Notes under the pieces: model-generated
Seen by the model: the letters and a program-made list of their open reading frames with translations, nothing else
What the model was told of the DNA's origin: nothing
Databases searched by the model: none
In this document: in pieces, positions 33,321 through 45,760 of the stretch
Layout of the letters: every line of letters begins with the position of its first letter
Numbering within the stretch: position 1 is the stretch's first letter
NCBI GenBank assembly: GCA_000467715.1
Contig: AJFK01000199.1
Location: forward strand, 1 to 64,000
Source: Hysterium pulicare CBS 123377
Lineage: Eukaryota > Ascomycota > Dothideomycetes > Hysteriales > Hysteriaceae
Reading direction: 5' to 3'
Length of the DNA: 64,000 bases
Position numbers and translations under genes: made by a program

Positions 33321-34935
33321 TTTTAGTGAGTAAGCAAAGCTATACTGTAATCTGAACTGGCTGGAAAGAGTAAGTGATCTAGATCTGAACACCGAAAAAA
33401 GGAGCGAATATCAAAGTATCCATCGACCAGCGCTAAGCCAATGCAGATCGACAGGAAAGCCAAATTGCGAGAACGAGTATCCCGCTCGAAGTCCCATCTT
33501 TGACTTATATACGAGACTATATGATCTTCCAAAAAGGCAATGCGGCATGCGGTCGTCATCACAGCGGTGAAACGTCGGGAGTGAACATTGAAAAGACCCA
33601 GTGAGAGGATGTTGCGAGATCGCTTACGGCTTGACGGACCGTTATTCCCGCCTATGTTCTCTCTTGGTCGTTGTAATTGTGGGGAAGACTCTTGGGATAG
33701 TGAGAATAAGTGGACGATGGACAAGCCGTCTACCGAAGCAGCCGAAGTTTAGCCATGTGTTTAAGGCAAGCAACGGGACGGCTCTGTATCTCTGTGCTTG
33801 CGATAGGTTATGGAAGTCGTGTACATCAGTCCACGGGACAACCTGCATGCTAATCCTGGGGGTGCAGGAGATTGTCCGTCCCCGATAACCGGAGATCTGC
33901 CGAAGACGTTTTCGAGCTGCGCTCAGTTTGGACCACTGGGATATCATTGGATATGTGAAACCTACACAGTTGTACCTAGGTAGGCACGACGTTGGATATT
34001 GACTAGTATATACTTAGCTAAAGTATGTCGCACCTGGACATCAATTACGTGAGCATATGTGACGCAGATGAAGGAGAGAAAGGAGAAGACGATATCTGTA
34101 GTGAGGTTGTGAGTATAGTGACGGGGGCGATGAGCGAAGAGGGCTTCAGAAGAGGAGGGTGGGAAGAGAGTCAAGGTTTAAGTGAGATTCAGGTGCGATG
34201 AGAACATCTGAATTGTCTTGTATCTGAGATTGTATACCACATTCAGGGTGGTACAGTGTGCCCGTAGTCACACTTAGATCATGTTGAAGAAAGAATCGCA
34301 TCTGGAAATCCCTGTTCAATTATATTCTACAATTATACCCATCCTCATATCATGATCAGTGATGCAGAATGCTCGAAATAAACCCGTACCTTGCCTCGAC
34401 TATCCGTGGCCAGCCAACCGCCAGCCCAGCATCCAAAAAGCCCTCCTCCTTCTAGGCTCCCACCAACCATCCTGATAGAGAACCTTCAAATCCCAAATTC
34501 TCCAAAACCCCTAAAATGGCTCTCTCAAAGATCCATTTGATCTGGAGATCTGGGAAGCGTTCGTGACAAGAGGATGGGAAATCAAAGCAAAGCAAATAGG
34601 AGGCAGGTATCACAAATGTTTATCTCCCGCCAACGCCGATGCCCAATGCAGAATGCAGTCGTGTCGAAGAAACAAAAAGTGCCATGCAGAAGCGAAGATT
34701 GAAAACGCCGTCATGATTGAGTAGCTCAATGCTACAGACTGATAACGCCAATGACTTATTTCGTGGATGTCCGGCGTGTAAACTCGGGTGCGCTCTCGAA
34801 GATGGTCGTTGAGCCGGTTCGGAGATTCGGGAGTGCGTTGAATATGAGTCCGCCTGCCGACAGAATTCGACCTTCAGGGATTCTCGTAAAGCCCGGCCAT
34901 GGAAAAAAGGTATTGTGGTTTTCTTGGACATTGTT
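33321..34935. promoter_or_regulatory. Long upstream region of the GH3 gene
   Basis: 1.6 kb between the GH3 start and the 3' end of the Cdh1-type gene. Both strands have short overlapping ORFs without recognisable content. A length like this could house carbon-regulated control sites, but I can name none with confidence. Confidence 0.4.
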
Positions 34936-36990
34936 TCATCGAATAACACCCCAATTATCCATTCCTCCCAAGCCACCAGACCGCTCTTTCTTCTTAAACG
35001 CATTCCAGAATCTAAGTGTCTCGTCACCAGCACCCGTAACGATGACTTGGCCATCTGGACTCATGGCTAGATAAAGCACACGATACGTATGACCGGTTAA
35101 AGAAACGACTTGCTGCATGCTCGGATACTTCCAGACGATGATCTGGTTCTGGCTGTAACCGTGCGTTGAAACGATCTCATTGCTGTTGCGTGACCAGGCT
35201 AGATTGCAAACTTGACTGCCCGTGTCTAGGCTGCTTAGAAGATTGGCCGGCGTTGACGGCGAGTTCGGTGTACTAGATGGATTAGAAGTTGCAGTCGCTG
35301 CAGCGGCCGCAGCGAGGGATGTTGATGAAGGTCCATGAGGAGAGATCAGGGTATTCCAGAATTTGATCGTCCGGTCTGCGGTACCGCCTCCACTAGCAAG
35401 AAGCCCGCGCTGGTGAGGACTCCATGCAATTGCTTTGACAGCGGCTTGGTGTTCACTCCATTTGAATGTCGGTTCGGCATTGAGCTTTTCCCATACCATC
35501 AGCTTATTGTCGTTACCGCCACTCGCCAATTGGCCATCCTCAGAATTCCACTTAAGGCCACAGACTTCTTGCTTGTGGCCCACCAGTTTTCGGAGCCATT
35601 GGTCTGGTTGTCGTACATCACGATGGTAGATTAGCCGATCTCGAGACCCTGATGTGAGGATGTGCTCGTTCCATGCAAGGGCCCCAACTCGGCCTGTGTG
35701 TCCTGTCATAGTCCGTAGCCGACGCTGCGATTGTGCGTCCCAAATCTGCACAAAGCCTTTATTCGTGCCGATCGCAATGTGTGAGCCCTGCATACAGAAT
35801 TAGCATGATCTGTGACGCAATGCCCTTATGTTCGGACTCGCTAGACGGTCAGAGCAGCTTACACGTTGTATCCAGTTGACGCTTGTGACTGTGTCATCTG
35901 GCAGTTCGCAAAGTTTAGTCACACGTCCTGACGTCGAATTCCACATGTATACGCATGAGCCAAGTCCAACTCCTAGTGTATTCTGACTTCCCCAATCTAC
36001 CAGGTTGAGATAGAAATCGTCCGCGAGATCTGGCGCATCCAATACTTTGTATGGGACCTTTGCGACAGCTCGAGGAGTCTTCCTTGGACTCAATAGCATC
36101 GTCTGGCTGCTATATTTGACTGGCGATAGACTGTAAATCTCAGATCGCGCGTTGAGATTCGGTCCATGTCGACTCTGGGGGGTCCTTGACGGAGTCGGAT
36201 GGCCGGAGTAGCTGTGACGCGGGGACTGATAAGAGAAGAGGTTTTTATGCGGTGTTGAGGGGGTTAATGTTGGAGCTGGCAAGGTTGAAGTCGTTCGAGC
36301 GGGCGGCGTATGCGACCGCGTTCGGTCAGAAGGAGAGAGATTGGACTGTATGGATTGAGGCACTGTCGACTCAAACATCTCCTGCCGAAGCACAGCAGAA
36401 TATGTCCGATTGGCCTCCTCAGCTGGATTGAAGTCAGAGGTGATCACTGGTGCAAAAAGAGGTGATAAGTTTTCGAAATCCTCAAGAAAATTCGTACTTC
36501 TCTGGAAGTGTAGTTCGTTGTGAGGCGTCCTTCGCGCGGACCTTGAAGGCGTTGCTGGAGAGCCATCATCATGAAGCAGAGTGTAGCTCGCCTGTAGATC
36601 CTGCCCTGATCGGTTGGGTATGAACCTAGAGCCTGATCGTTAGTAAAGTTCTGAAAAAATCGAAGTTTTACCGTTTTAAACCACTGGCACTACGAACCTA
36701 TCTCCATATATTCGCTGTCTTTTCCGACTTGGACTAGCGTTTGGCGTCCGCTCCCTCACTCGTCCCGCCTGCTCAAATTGTTCCAAAGCCCTGCTCAGAG
36801 CTGTCGCATCCACCGGCTCCGACCCTCTGTCGTGATCGTTGCGCGCAAACTCGGTTTGGTTTCGCTTGTGCGTCGCGGTAGGCGGTGTTTTGGTGTCTGG
36901 CGGTGAAATAAGTGTTGGCGTCCGCACTCCCTCAGCACGTCCCTCTGTTGAGGTGACAGGCACGTCAGTATCCACATTGGTGTCTGCCAT
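34936..36990 (-). CDS. cdh1: Cdh1/Fizzy-related APC/C activator (WD40)
   Basis: Three exons. MADTNVDTDVPVTSTEG starts at 36990. An intron (donor GTTCGT, acceptor GCTCTAG) joins IYGDR to FIPNRSGQD, and a second joins SVNWIQR to GSHIAIG. The protein recruits substrates to the anaphase-promoting complex for mitotic exit and G1 arrest. The C-box DRFIPNR is rebuilt across the first intron. SPRKTPRAVAKVPYKVLDAP before the propeller is typical of Cdh1/Ste9/Srw1 and separates it from Cdc20. The WD40 propeller includes FVQIWDAQSQRRLRTMTGH, DRTIKFWNTL and GDETLRFWNAF. The chain ends in Ile-Arg, the IR tail that binds the APC/C TPR subunit. Many SP/TP sites in the N-terminus fit CDK control. An Ala/Ser/Thr-rich insert (SLAAAAAATATSNPSSTP) interrupts a propeller loop. 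Confidence 0.93.
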
Positions 36991-37901
36991 GTTTCTACCG
37001 TGGTTGTTGGTGATGAATAAGGATTGGCGGATTGGCGCGGTAGGTGGAGTTATATCGTCGGTAGATTCGGAGGAATATTCTTTTCATAGATACTGCGATA
37101 TCGGCGAGATTCGATTCACGGCGGGCTCATCAATATCGTACGATGTGGTGTGAAATGGTGAAAGCCCGAAATGAAGGTGAATGAATGTTGTTGCAGTGAA
37201 ACCCCTTGAACCACACCTCACCCCGGACAGCGACAGACGGCGGACGCACGCAAATATCTGCCAACGAGGTTCGTTAGTTCAATAGATCGGTAGGCACATT
37301 GCAGAGACCGGGCGCGTTGCTGGCGGGGACAGGGAGCGGTGGTGCGGGTGACGATAGGATTACGGTGGTTGTTATGGAGAAGTCCCAGAGCAGTTTGTTG
37401 GATGGAGAGCCGCACTAACGGTCGCGTTAGGGAGCAGGCAAGGAAGGGTCGAACAACAACGGCGCCGCAGGAACGGCTGCTTGCAACTAATCGGCCGTGT
37501 GCACGGAATGATGAGGTTGGAGAGTAGTCAGGATGCAAAAATGAATGTGCGTAGAGGGTGCACCGTAGTGAATGCGCTCAGTCACGTCGTCTTCTGTTGT
37601 TCGTTTCGCTTTGTTATGATATTCGGACCACGCGCTTGAAACGCCGTGACCAACGGTCTTGCCCGCCACGCTGAGCCAACCATTCCCCTGTCGGCTGGCG
37701 CTTTCTCGTGCTGCAGCTCGACGCTCGACGAACCCTGCCCAGAGCCACAGACGTCTCCCCCACACCCACACCAAGGCCACTTTGCAGACCTCAGCGACCT
37801 ATCCTATGCTGAGGACTATATTCCATCGAATACACTTCCTGCCAGCAAATACTTGCATCGTCAACTGTCAATCTATCATCCTGTCGCGTGCCTTAGGAAC
37901 C
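36991..37901. promoter_or_regulatory. Divergent promoter region, Cdh1 and aspartyl aminopeptidase
   Basis: About 910 bp between outward-facing starts. Short ORFs on both strands overlap and are not conserved in any way I can recognise. No distinct site is named. Confidence 0.4.
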
Positions 37902-39771
37902 ATGGCACACAAACCATCTCTCAAAAGCGCCGAGGACTTTTTGTCCTTTGTCAATGCCTCTCCAACTCGTAGGTCCACGTTGGTTTATGTATCGATACTG
38001 TACTGAGTCAGCTTGTAGCTTTCCATGCCGTTGATTCGGCCAGGAAACGTCTGGAGAAGGCTGGCTTTAAGCTAATCAAGGTTGGTGTTCCCATTCCATC
38101 ATATCAGATCAAATCTACCCCCCATGGCCCCATGCTGTGCCACAGGGTAATTGAACTTCACCGATCTGGGTATGCATACTTCTGGCTGGGGAAACAACCA
38201 ATCATTTGGTTTAGCCTTCAACGGCTGATTGGTAGGACAACGCTTCGGAATCCTCAGCCTGATCATCAGCATCGATTAAACCCTCCCTGACAGGGTTCTG
38301 TCTGTACCTCCGCGTCTGACTGACAAGCCTGGCCCAGATGTCTCAGATCATGAGCTGACTGTGACGTACATAGGAGAGAGATGCATGGTTGTCCACTTTG
38401 CAACCGGGTGGAAAGTATTATCTCACTCGCAATGGCTCCTCTATTGTCGCCTTTGCCATTGGAAAGAAATGGAAAGCTGGAAATCCCATTGGCATGATTG
38501 GTGCCCATACCGATTCACCGTGCCTCCGTATCAAACCAGTCTCGAAACGCCAAAGCGATGGGTTCCTACAGGTGGCTGTAGAGACATATGGAGGTGGGCT
38601 TTGGCACACGTGGTTCGATCGCGACCTCGGCATAGCAGGCAGAGTTGCTGTGAAGACAAAAGATGGCAAAGTAGAATACCGCTTGGTGAAAGTAGACCGA
38701 CCGATCCTGCGTGTTCCGACCCTGGCCATCCATCTTGATCGACAAGAAAACTTTCAGTACAACAAAGAAACTCAACTATTCCCTATCGCTGGTCTCGCTG
38801 CCGCCGAATTGAATAGGCAAGGCAAGACTGATGAGGAGAGTAAGGATAAAAGTGAGGAGCAGAAGAAAGATGAACCATTCCAGCCTCTTCAAAGTCCAAC
38901 AGAGCGTCATCATTCTTACATCGTGGAGTTGATTGCTGAAGAAGCGGGGGTCAAGCCGTCCGATGTAATGGACTTCGAAATCGTGCTGTATGACACCCAA
39001 AAGTCAGTGATCGGCGGTGTCAATAACGAGCTCATCTTCTCGGCACGCCTAGACAACCTCATGATGTCTTTCTGCAGCGTCGAAGGCTTGATCAATTCTC
39101 TTTCTTCTTCTTCGGCACTAGACAAAGACTCTACTATCCACCTCATCGCTCTCTTTGATCACGAAGAGATTGGTAGCATGACAGCTCAAGGAGCCGATTC
39201 CAACTTACTCCCCGCTATCATCCGTCGCCTTTCCGTCCTTCCGACTTCAGAGTCTGATTCAGATAGATCATACGATAAGGTTGATGGCGACATTTCCACC
39301 GCATTTGAACAGACGCTTGCAACCTCGTTCCTCATCTCAGCTGATATGGCTCACTCGGTTCATCCAAACTACCCTGCCAAATATGAATCCGCTCATCGAC
39401 CTGAGATGAACAAAGGGACTGTCATCAAGATCAATGCTAATTCACGTTATGCTACGAATTCTCCTGGAATAGTTCTTCTACAAGAAGCTGCTCGCCGGGC
39501 CAAGAAGGCCTCATCAAGCATTTCATCCGCCTCAGATGGAGTTCCCCTCCAACTGTTCGTTGTTCGAAATGACTCATCCTGTGGTAGTACTATCGGGCCT
39601 ATGCTTTCTGCTAAGATGGGATCACGGACATTGGATCTGGGCAATCCTCAACTAAGCATGCATAGTATCAGAGAGACTGGTGGTGCGCATGATGTAGAAC
39701 ATGCCATCAACCTTTTCGACAGCTTTTTCGAGAATTTCGAGGAGTTGGAACAAATGATTGTGGTTGATTAA
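37902..39771 (+). CDS. Aspartyl aminopeptidase, M18 family
   Basis: Three exons. The ATG at 37902 gives MAHKPSLKSAEDFLSFVNASP. An intron of about 60 nt joins to FHAVDSARKRLEKAGFKLIK. A longer intron of about 290 nt (38083-38371, acceptor ACATAG) joins to ERDAWLSTLQPGGKYYLTRNG. A zinc exopeptidase that removes N-terminal Asp/Glu, related to yeast Ape4 and human DNPEP. Metal and catalytic motifs are present: GAHTDSPCLRIKP, SARLDNLMMSF, ALFDHEEIGSMTAQG (Glu general base plus metal Glu), ADMAHSVHPNY, and the C-terminal GAHDVEHAINLFDSFF. RNDSSCGSTIGPM is also a family signature. Length is about 500 residues, as expected. No signal peptide, so cytosolic or vacuole-delivered. Confidence 0.93.
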
Positions 39772-40221
39772 CCAGTGCGGCCGAAACTAAGAAGGCAAGA
39801 CGATGCCAATGAGCACGAACGAGCTCGAGAATGACGGACTCAGTCTAGACTGAACAATAGATTTCCAGCACACAACATCTAGGCTCACTACAAGCAGTTC
39901 TGCCGGATACCTTGCAATGGTTTCGGCGTATCTGGGCACAAGGGCCTCTGCTTCTTTTTTGATACACGGATTATGAAATTGTAGTACACGACTCAATAAT
40001 TAGATAGGGAACTAAATTAATGAGCAACACGATTTTACGATTTTGCTTTTTTTACCTTCCAATTGCTAACCACCTGCTCTCAAGCTTGGTTATAAATTAA
40101 AAGTATAGGGCGCCGAAGATTCGGAATGGCTGACCCCACCAAGAGCCCCGCGATATATTTTCTAGATGACACTCCTTCGACATTACAGAACGACCACGGA
40201 ATCGGGAGCTTGTCTATAGAT
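39772..40221. other. Intergenic
   Basis: AT-rich. An in-frame ATG at 40126 lies in this stretch and could extend the next gene by 32 codons. Confidence 0.4.
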
Positions 40222-41427
40222 ATGTCACAACCCAAGTATCTCACTGGCGACAAAGCCGGTATTGAGGAGTTCCTTGGAAAGTTCGATGTGAGTTTAACTA
40301 CCAAGCCCACTAGCATTAGAGCATCGACTAACTGCCTTCTGTCCAGACGTTCCTATTCGATTGCGATGGTATGCACCTCCTGCTCCGAACAGATCTTCCA
40401 CATAAGCAAGAGCACACAAAGCTTTTCTAGTTCTAGATATCGACATCGTATTCACATATCGCAGAGGCAATGGCGCTGATTGTGAAGAAGGATAGGCGTC
40501 CTCTGGTCGGGAGATCACCTCTTTCCCAAGATTGCAGAGACAATTGAGATGTTAAGGAGTAAAGGTATTTGACATTTCTATGCTAGAAGGAGAGCTCTTT
40601 AACTGATAGTCTCAGGCAAACAGCTTGTCTTTGTGACCAATAACAGCACCAAGTCTCGCGCGGACTATAAGAAAAAGTTCGACAAGATGGGAATACCCGC
40701 CAATGTTGTGTGTCCACCATTTCGTGTTCCTATTGTGAATGTCGTCTGATCTAGTGCCTCATAGGATGAAGTTTTCGGCTCCTCTTACAGCGCCGCAGTC
40801 TACATTGCTCGAATCCTCAAACTCCCGGCCCCGAAGAACAAAGTTTACGTGCTCGGCGAATCAGGCATTGAACAAGAATTGGAGGCAGAGGGCGTTCCAT
40901 ACATTGGAGGCACAGATCCTTCACTCCGTCGAGACATCGAGCCTGAAGATTTCACCAGCCTAGCAGACGGCTCTGCTCTAGATCCAGACGTCGGGCTTGT
41001 GCTCAGTGGCCTCGACTTCCACATGAATTACCTCAAGCTCGCAATCGGTTTCCAATACCTACAACGAGGTGCAAAGTTTCTTGTGACAAACATTGATAGT
41101 TCACTACCCATGGCGCATTCGCTCTTCCCAGGAGCGGGTTCATGCGGTGCAGGATTAGTAAAAGCAATTGGGCATGAGCCATTAGCCCTTGGCAAGCCCA
41201 GTCAGGCTATGATGGATGCGATTGAGGGAAAGTTCCATTTCGCCAGAAGTAGGACGTGCATGGTTGGCGACCGACTCAACACGGATATCCAATTTGGCAT
41301 CGAGGGTAAACTGGGAGGCACGCTGGCTGTGTTAACTGGAGTCAGCAAGAAGGAGGAGTTCTTGGGTGAGGGGAAGGAGATTGTACCAATGGCTTATGTA
41401 GATGCTCTGGGGGATATATTGGTTTGA
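40222..41427 (+). CDS. PHO13-type HAD phosphatase (4-nitrophenylphosphatase / phosphoglycolate phosphatase)
   Basis: Five exons. The ATG at 40222 (MSQPKYLTGDKAGIEEF) matches the family start better than the ATG at 40126. Exon 1 ends at 40287. A 22-nt micro-exon (40347-40368) encodes TFLFDCDG with the nucleophile Asp and acid/base Asp of HAD motif I. Exon 3 begins VLWSGDHLFPK, exon 4 gives GKQLVFVTNNSTKSRADY (motif II Thr/Asn), and exon 5 gives DEVFGSSYSAAVYIARIL onward. The C2-type cap follows. Motifs III/IV are LGKPSQAMMDAI (Lys) and MVGDRLNTDIQFG (Asp pair). It dephosphorylates small metabolites and detoxifies side products such as phosphoglycolate in relatives. Length is about 310 residues. 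Confidence 0.92.
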
Positions 41428-41651
41428 GATGATTGCAGCTCTGGCGAACATAGATGTTTAGACTGGGGAGGAATAGACCATTTCACATGCTTCCCAAATC
41501 ATTTTAGCGTGGAGTTCCACGCCACTTAAACTCCGATGGTCCAAGCTCAAACGCGACTTTCTCTACGACGCGTTAACCCAGAACCCACTAAAGCACCGAG
41601 TTGCAGGAATCACAATTCAAGCTCGACACTCTCAAAAAATCAACAGCGACA

Positions 41652-43295
41652 ATGATTCGGCAAGACTTCTCTCGGGTCGATCCAAAACGACGAGCTGCTT
41701 TGGATCATAAGAAGAAACAATTCGCAAAACCAGAATTTCAGCAGCAGAATTATGACCACCGGCTCAATTATTACATACTCCCTCCGACGGCGGAGATCAC
41801 GCTTGAGGAGTTTGAGGTATGGGCTATCAATCGATTGAAAGGTATGTGAATCCAAGACCTATATTCATGGCCTTCCTGGTTCTGATTGTGCGCCGCAGTC
41901 CTCTCTGAACTTGAAGCTTGCAGTTTCCGAAACCGAACACCGGAAGAGACTACAGAGTACATGACTACCATTCTGAACAAGTACCTTCCTCTACACTCAA
42001 ATTCATCGCGCAACTCTACCGTGCAGGAGGAGCGAAAGAAAGATCATTATTCACACTTCATACTTCGCCTTGCGTTTTCCTCGACCGAGGATCTTCGAAA
42101 ACGGTTCTCACGATTAGAGACAATGTTGTTCCGGTTGAGATTCAAGGACGATGATTTAAGGGAACGAAGAGACTTTGTGAACGGTCTTCAGTTGGAGTGG
42201 GAGGAAGTTGGTGCGGACGAACGGCGAGAACTAGCCAGTGAACTAGCTGCTGCTGGTGGAGCAAAGAAAGGAGAAGAGCAGGAATGGTTCAAGGTGGACT
42301 GGGAACGCGTCCCGGAACTGGTGGACGGAAGACGGGTGTTTCTGAAGAGGGGCAAGGCCTACGTGCCCCAACGAGAGCAGACAAGTCTGGTTGTCGCAGA
42401 GTTCACAAAGAAGTTGGACGAAGCGCTTGAGGTGAGTGGATCACAATGGTGGCAATTGACAGAAGCATCGAGAACGATCAACTAATTGCGTTCTACAATC
42501 TAGCTTACCGCTCGAGCACTACCACGATTAGACGAAGACGACCGCCTAGCACCCATTTTAGCCCATCTCTCTCAGTCTTTCACGGCCCCAGATGCTGCAT
42601 ATTCCTCGTCAGACGCAAACATTGACGGGCTATCTACGCCTACCGCGAACTCAATCGACGCTCTTTCCCAACACTTCCCACTCTGCATGCAAAACCTTCA
42701 GATGACCCTACGCACAAACTCCCACCTCAAACATTATGGCCGTCTTCAATACACGCTCTTTCTAAAAGGTATAGGGCTCAGCTTAGAGGAATGCATCATG
42801 TTCTGGCGCCGCTCTTTCAAACTCAAGACCGACGACCAATTCAACAAAGAATACAAATACAACATCCGGCACGCCTATGGCGACGTTGGAGGCGACGCCA
42901 ACAGGCGTGGGAGAGGCTACACACCCTATTCATGCCAAAAACTCCTCACAGAAGCACCGCCTGGTCCCGGTCAAACGCACGGGTGCCCTTACCGGACATA
43001 TGAACCCGACAATCTCATCCCGTTACTTCAGCGAGTGGGGGTCAGTGATCGCGATGTTCTGAAGGGCGTTCGAGAAGATGTTGGGAAGCAGAAATATCAT
43101 ATTGCATGCAACCGGGTATTTGAGTTTGCGCATAAGAGGGAGATGAAGAAAGTGAAGGAGGATGGAACTTGGTCGATGGCGGATTTGGATACTATTGTGC
43201 ATCCGAATACTTATTTTAAGAGGAGTTGGTTGTTGAAGCATTTGGGAGAGGGGAATGCGGGTATGGTTGGAGGGGGGGACAAGATGGAAGAGTAG
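41652..43295 (+). CDS. pri2: DNA primase large subunit
   Basis: Three exons. The ATG at 41652 (MIRQDFSRVDPKRRAALD) starts exon 1. Introns: about 41843-41898 (GTATGT..GCCGCAG, joining NRLK to VLSELEACSF) and about 42433-42503 (GTGAGT..ATCTAG, joining DEALE to LTARALPRL). The protein is the regulatory subunit of primase in the DNA polymerase alpha complex and helps start RNA primers at replication forks. The C-terminal iron-sulfur domain has four expected cysteines: FPLCMQNLQM, YSCQKLLTEA, THGCPYRTYE and IACNRVFEF. The motif HLKHYGRLQYTLFLKGIGL is a family hallmark and KYNIRHAYG lies in the primer/template region. Length of about 500 residues is normal. It starts 225 bp after the phosphatase stop on the same strand. 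Confidence 0.94.
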
Positions 43296-44240
43296 GATGT
43301 GAGGTATTATACCAGCGTCAAGTACTGAATATTTCATTTGAAGGTGTTGAGGAGTTGTTGAGTTTGACTGGATATGGCATTGGGGATGAGGATAGGGGTG
43401 TCTGGGACTCCACGAATAGTTTTAAGGCAATTGATATATGATAATGGATTCTTTTCAGATCAAAATATTCGAATAACTAACCTGGATCTCTAATGCAGCC
43501 ATCCACCAGAGTTGGTTAGTACTTATCACGTGCAGATAGTCTTGGCATCAATCAGGGTCTCATCCTTTACGAAACGTTTCCTTAACGCCATCTCCCTTAT
43601 AACTGATCCATCCCCAGCGAGAACGAGACTACCAAGGACTTTCTCCGCCCTTGCTCTGCTTTGATAGCATATGCAAGGCAAGGAATTTCCTTCTATGCAC
43701 TTTAGCACTTGTCCTCTTTGTCAGTCAGGCCGAGCATCCCTATTAAATTCATAAATCATCACCACAAGCCACCTTCTAACAGCTTGGAAGTCAAATCCGG
43801 AAAATGCATGTTTTGCTACCCGAACGATGTTAATATCGTCTCGACGATGGTTCCTGGATCCGGAAGCAAGCGAAAATAGATGATCAATAACTCCCCGCAA
43901 ATTATACGAGCTCGGAGCAAGGGTTCGCGATGTTTAAAAGGCTTGTCTCAACTATTCTTAGAACTTTTTTGGGCTATCAAGTCCTGTGTTACAGACTTTT
44001 CGTTGCCTCCAAGACTTTTGATTCGGGTTGTAATGGTGCAGGCGCACCTTCTCTACCTGATTGAGGCAGCGATGATCCACTTTCACGGGCGTCGCTCTTG
44101 GCCGTTCTTGCAATATACGGTGTCACTATAACCTCCTTGGCGATCTCGATATAAGCCTTCAGTGACCTCACACACCCGATTCTTTGCCTCAAGTCTATCA
44201 ATCACTTCGTTCATCGATCTTTGTCTCAATTGTTTCGATC
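43296..44240. other. Intergenic
   Basis: Contains the 3' flank of the primase gene and the promoter of a small secreted-protein gene. Short ORFs on both strands are unconvincing. The leader just before 44241 is CT-rich. Confidence 0.4.
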
Positions 44241-45247
44241 ATGAAGTTTATCTTCTTCATACTTCCCCTTTTGGGGCTCGCTTTAGCTGCTCCAACAACC
44301 ACAGATGATTGCGAATGCGCCAAAGTGAAATGTCCAGGGACAGTGCCGGAGGTATGTTTGCAAGCTTCCTATCCATTGCGTTGGAGGCTAACGACTTCTT
44401 CAGATGTGTCAGTGCCAGAATGATGCACAAATAGCTTGCTACAAAGAGTGCGGCATTCAACCCACCCTTGTGGTCAGTATTCCAATTCTTGAAAGCTTTA
44501 CTATCCTTCTGGAATGGTTCTCGGGGGACTTTTGACTATGCAACGGGCAGCGTCCTGCACAACCATAGCCGTTCCTATACACCCAAGCTGACTCTTCGCG
44601 AAGCCGTGTCCGATGGCTCCTCCTTCGAATTTGGTCTTGCCAACACCAACTCCAACGCAATCGAAAGTGACGCCTGCTTCAGCGACATGCTCATGTACTC
44701 CAGTCATGTGTGCTCAATCATGGCCTGATGTATGAAAAGATTTCCCTCAAAACAGCAAGTCAGTTTCATCGCTAATAATACTATAGTCTTGTTACTGTGA
44801 GAACGACGCTAGAATCGCCTGCGTCGACTCTTGCGGAGGTCCTAGACCTCCATTGATGGTACGCCTACCAACCTCCTATAGCCATCCCACTGTCTACACT
44901 CCTTCTCTGGCTCAAATAACCACTCATAGTCCTGCACATAGTCCTGTCCGGCCCTAACAACAACCGCCACTCACCCCAGCCCCACCGGTACGAATCTCCC
45001 CTGCGGAGGTGGTCGCGGAAGCCCATTAAGCTGTCCCACTGGTCACGCATGCATCAAGAACCCGTTCAAATCCGGTAGCGAACCAGACGCTGATGGAGTG
45101 GGTATATGCGCTGTTGATAAGCTGTGTGGTGGGTTTGCGGCGTTGAAGTGTAATGATAGCATGATATGTGTGGATGATCCAAGAGATGATTGTGACCCGA
45201 AAAATGGAGGTGCAGATTGTGGGGGATTGTGTATTCATAGGGAGTAA
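44241..45247 (+). CDS. Small secreted Cys-rich protein with a duplicated exon
   Basis: Four exons, all in phase 0: 44241-44351, 44404-44472, 44787-44858 and 44942-45247, making 185 residues. Exon 1 carries a signal peptide (MKFIFFILPLLGLALAAP) and CECAKVKCPG. Exons 2 and 3 encode near-repeats, MCQCQNDAQIACYKECG and SCYCENDARIACVDSCGG, sharing C-x-C-x-N-D-A-x-I-A-C-x3-C-G. Exon 4 has CPTGHACIKN, then LCGGFAALKC, a VDDPRDDCDP stretch and ADCGGLCI. I recall this C-terminal CGG..C..CVDDP..DC..GADC module from many secreted fungal proteins, some effector-like. The even Cys number in the modules fits disulfides. Function is unknown. Splice edges were chosen by frame and signal, and the intron before exon 4 has two possible acceptors. 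Confidence 0.7.
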
Positions 45248-45760
45248 GGTTTGTGTGGTTATGGGAGTTAGGTAAAAGTGCTTCCATCTGCATATTCATT
45301 ATTTTGCGAACTGATAGCTCAGAACTATCCGTCCGAGCTAAACTTCACGTCCCGCAAGCTATCAATCATTTTCATCGCCACTTGTCCAGTTCCAAGGCGC
45401 TTTCTCGCATTACGTTTCCACGTTAAGTTTCTCATAGACTCACAATGGGGGTCATAATGGGTCAAATTCCAGGTTCATTTTTCCGGTACATTCAACAACA
45501 GAAGACTATGCGCACAACATGTATGATGTCCACTGAGTGCGAGATACTCCTCTAGGACGATGTTACCAAGGTTAAACGGTATATGCGGACAGCAAGAAGA
45601 GCCATCATGAGGTTGATGCGCAGCCTATGATCTATCATCTCGTCACTTCCCAAACTAATGGTCAACAAGATCTGTTACTGACTATCTCATCATAACGCCC
45701 CAACAATTCAATGGTATTCCATCATCACATTTGCCCACTTCACATTTGCCCGCCTACAAA
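45248..45760. other. Intergenic
   Basis: No gene or repeat recognised. It holds the promoter of the next gene. Confidence 0.4.

Noticed and set aside
33323-34174. Minus-strand frames of 70-133 codons upstream of the GH3 gene
   Set aside because: No motif, signal peptide or splice continuity. They overlap plus-strand frames of similar size.
37218-37780. Frames of about 100 codons in the Cdh1/aminopeptidase promoter region
   Set aside because: They overlap on both strands without recognisable content, and the region is needed as a divergent promoter.
45050-45080. GTTCAAATCC resembling a tRNA T-loop
   Set aside because: It lies inside a coding exon and no acceptor-stem or A-box partner is found at tRNA distance.
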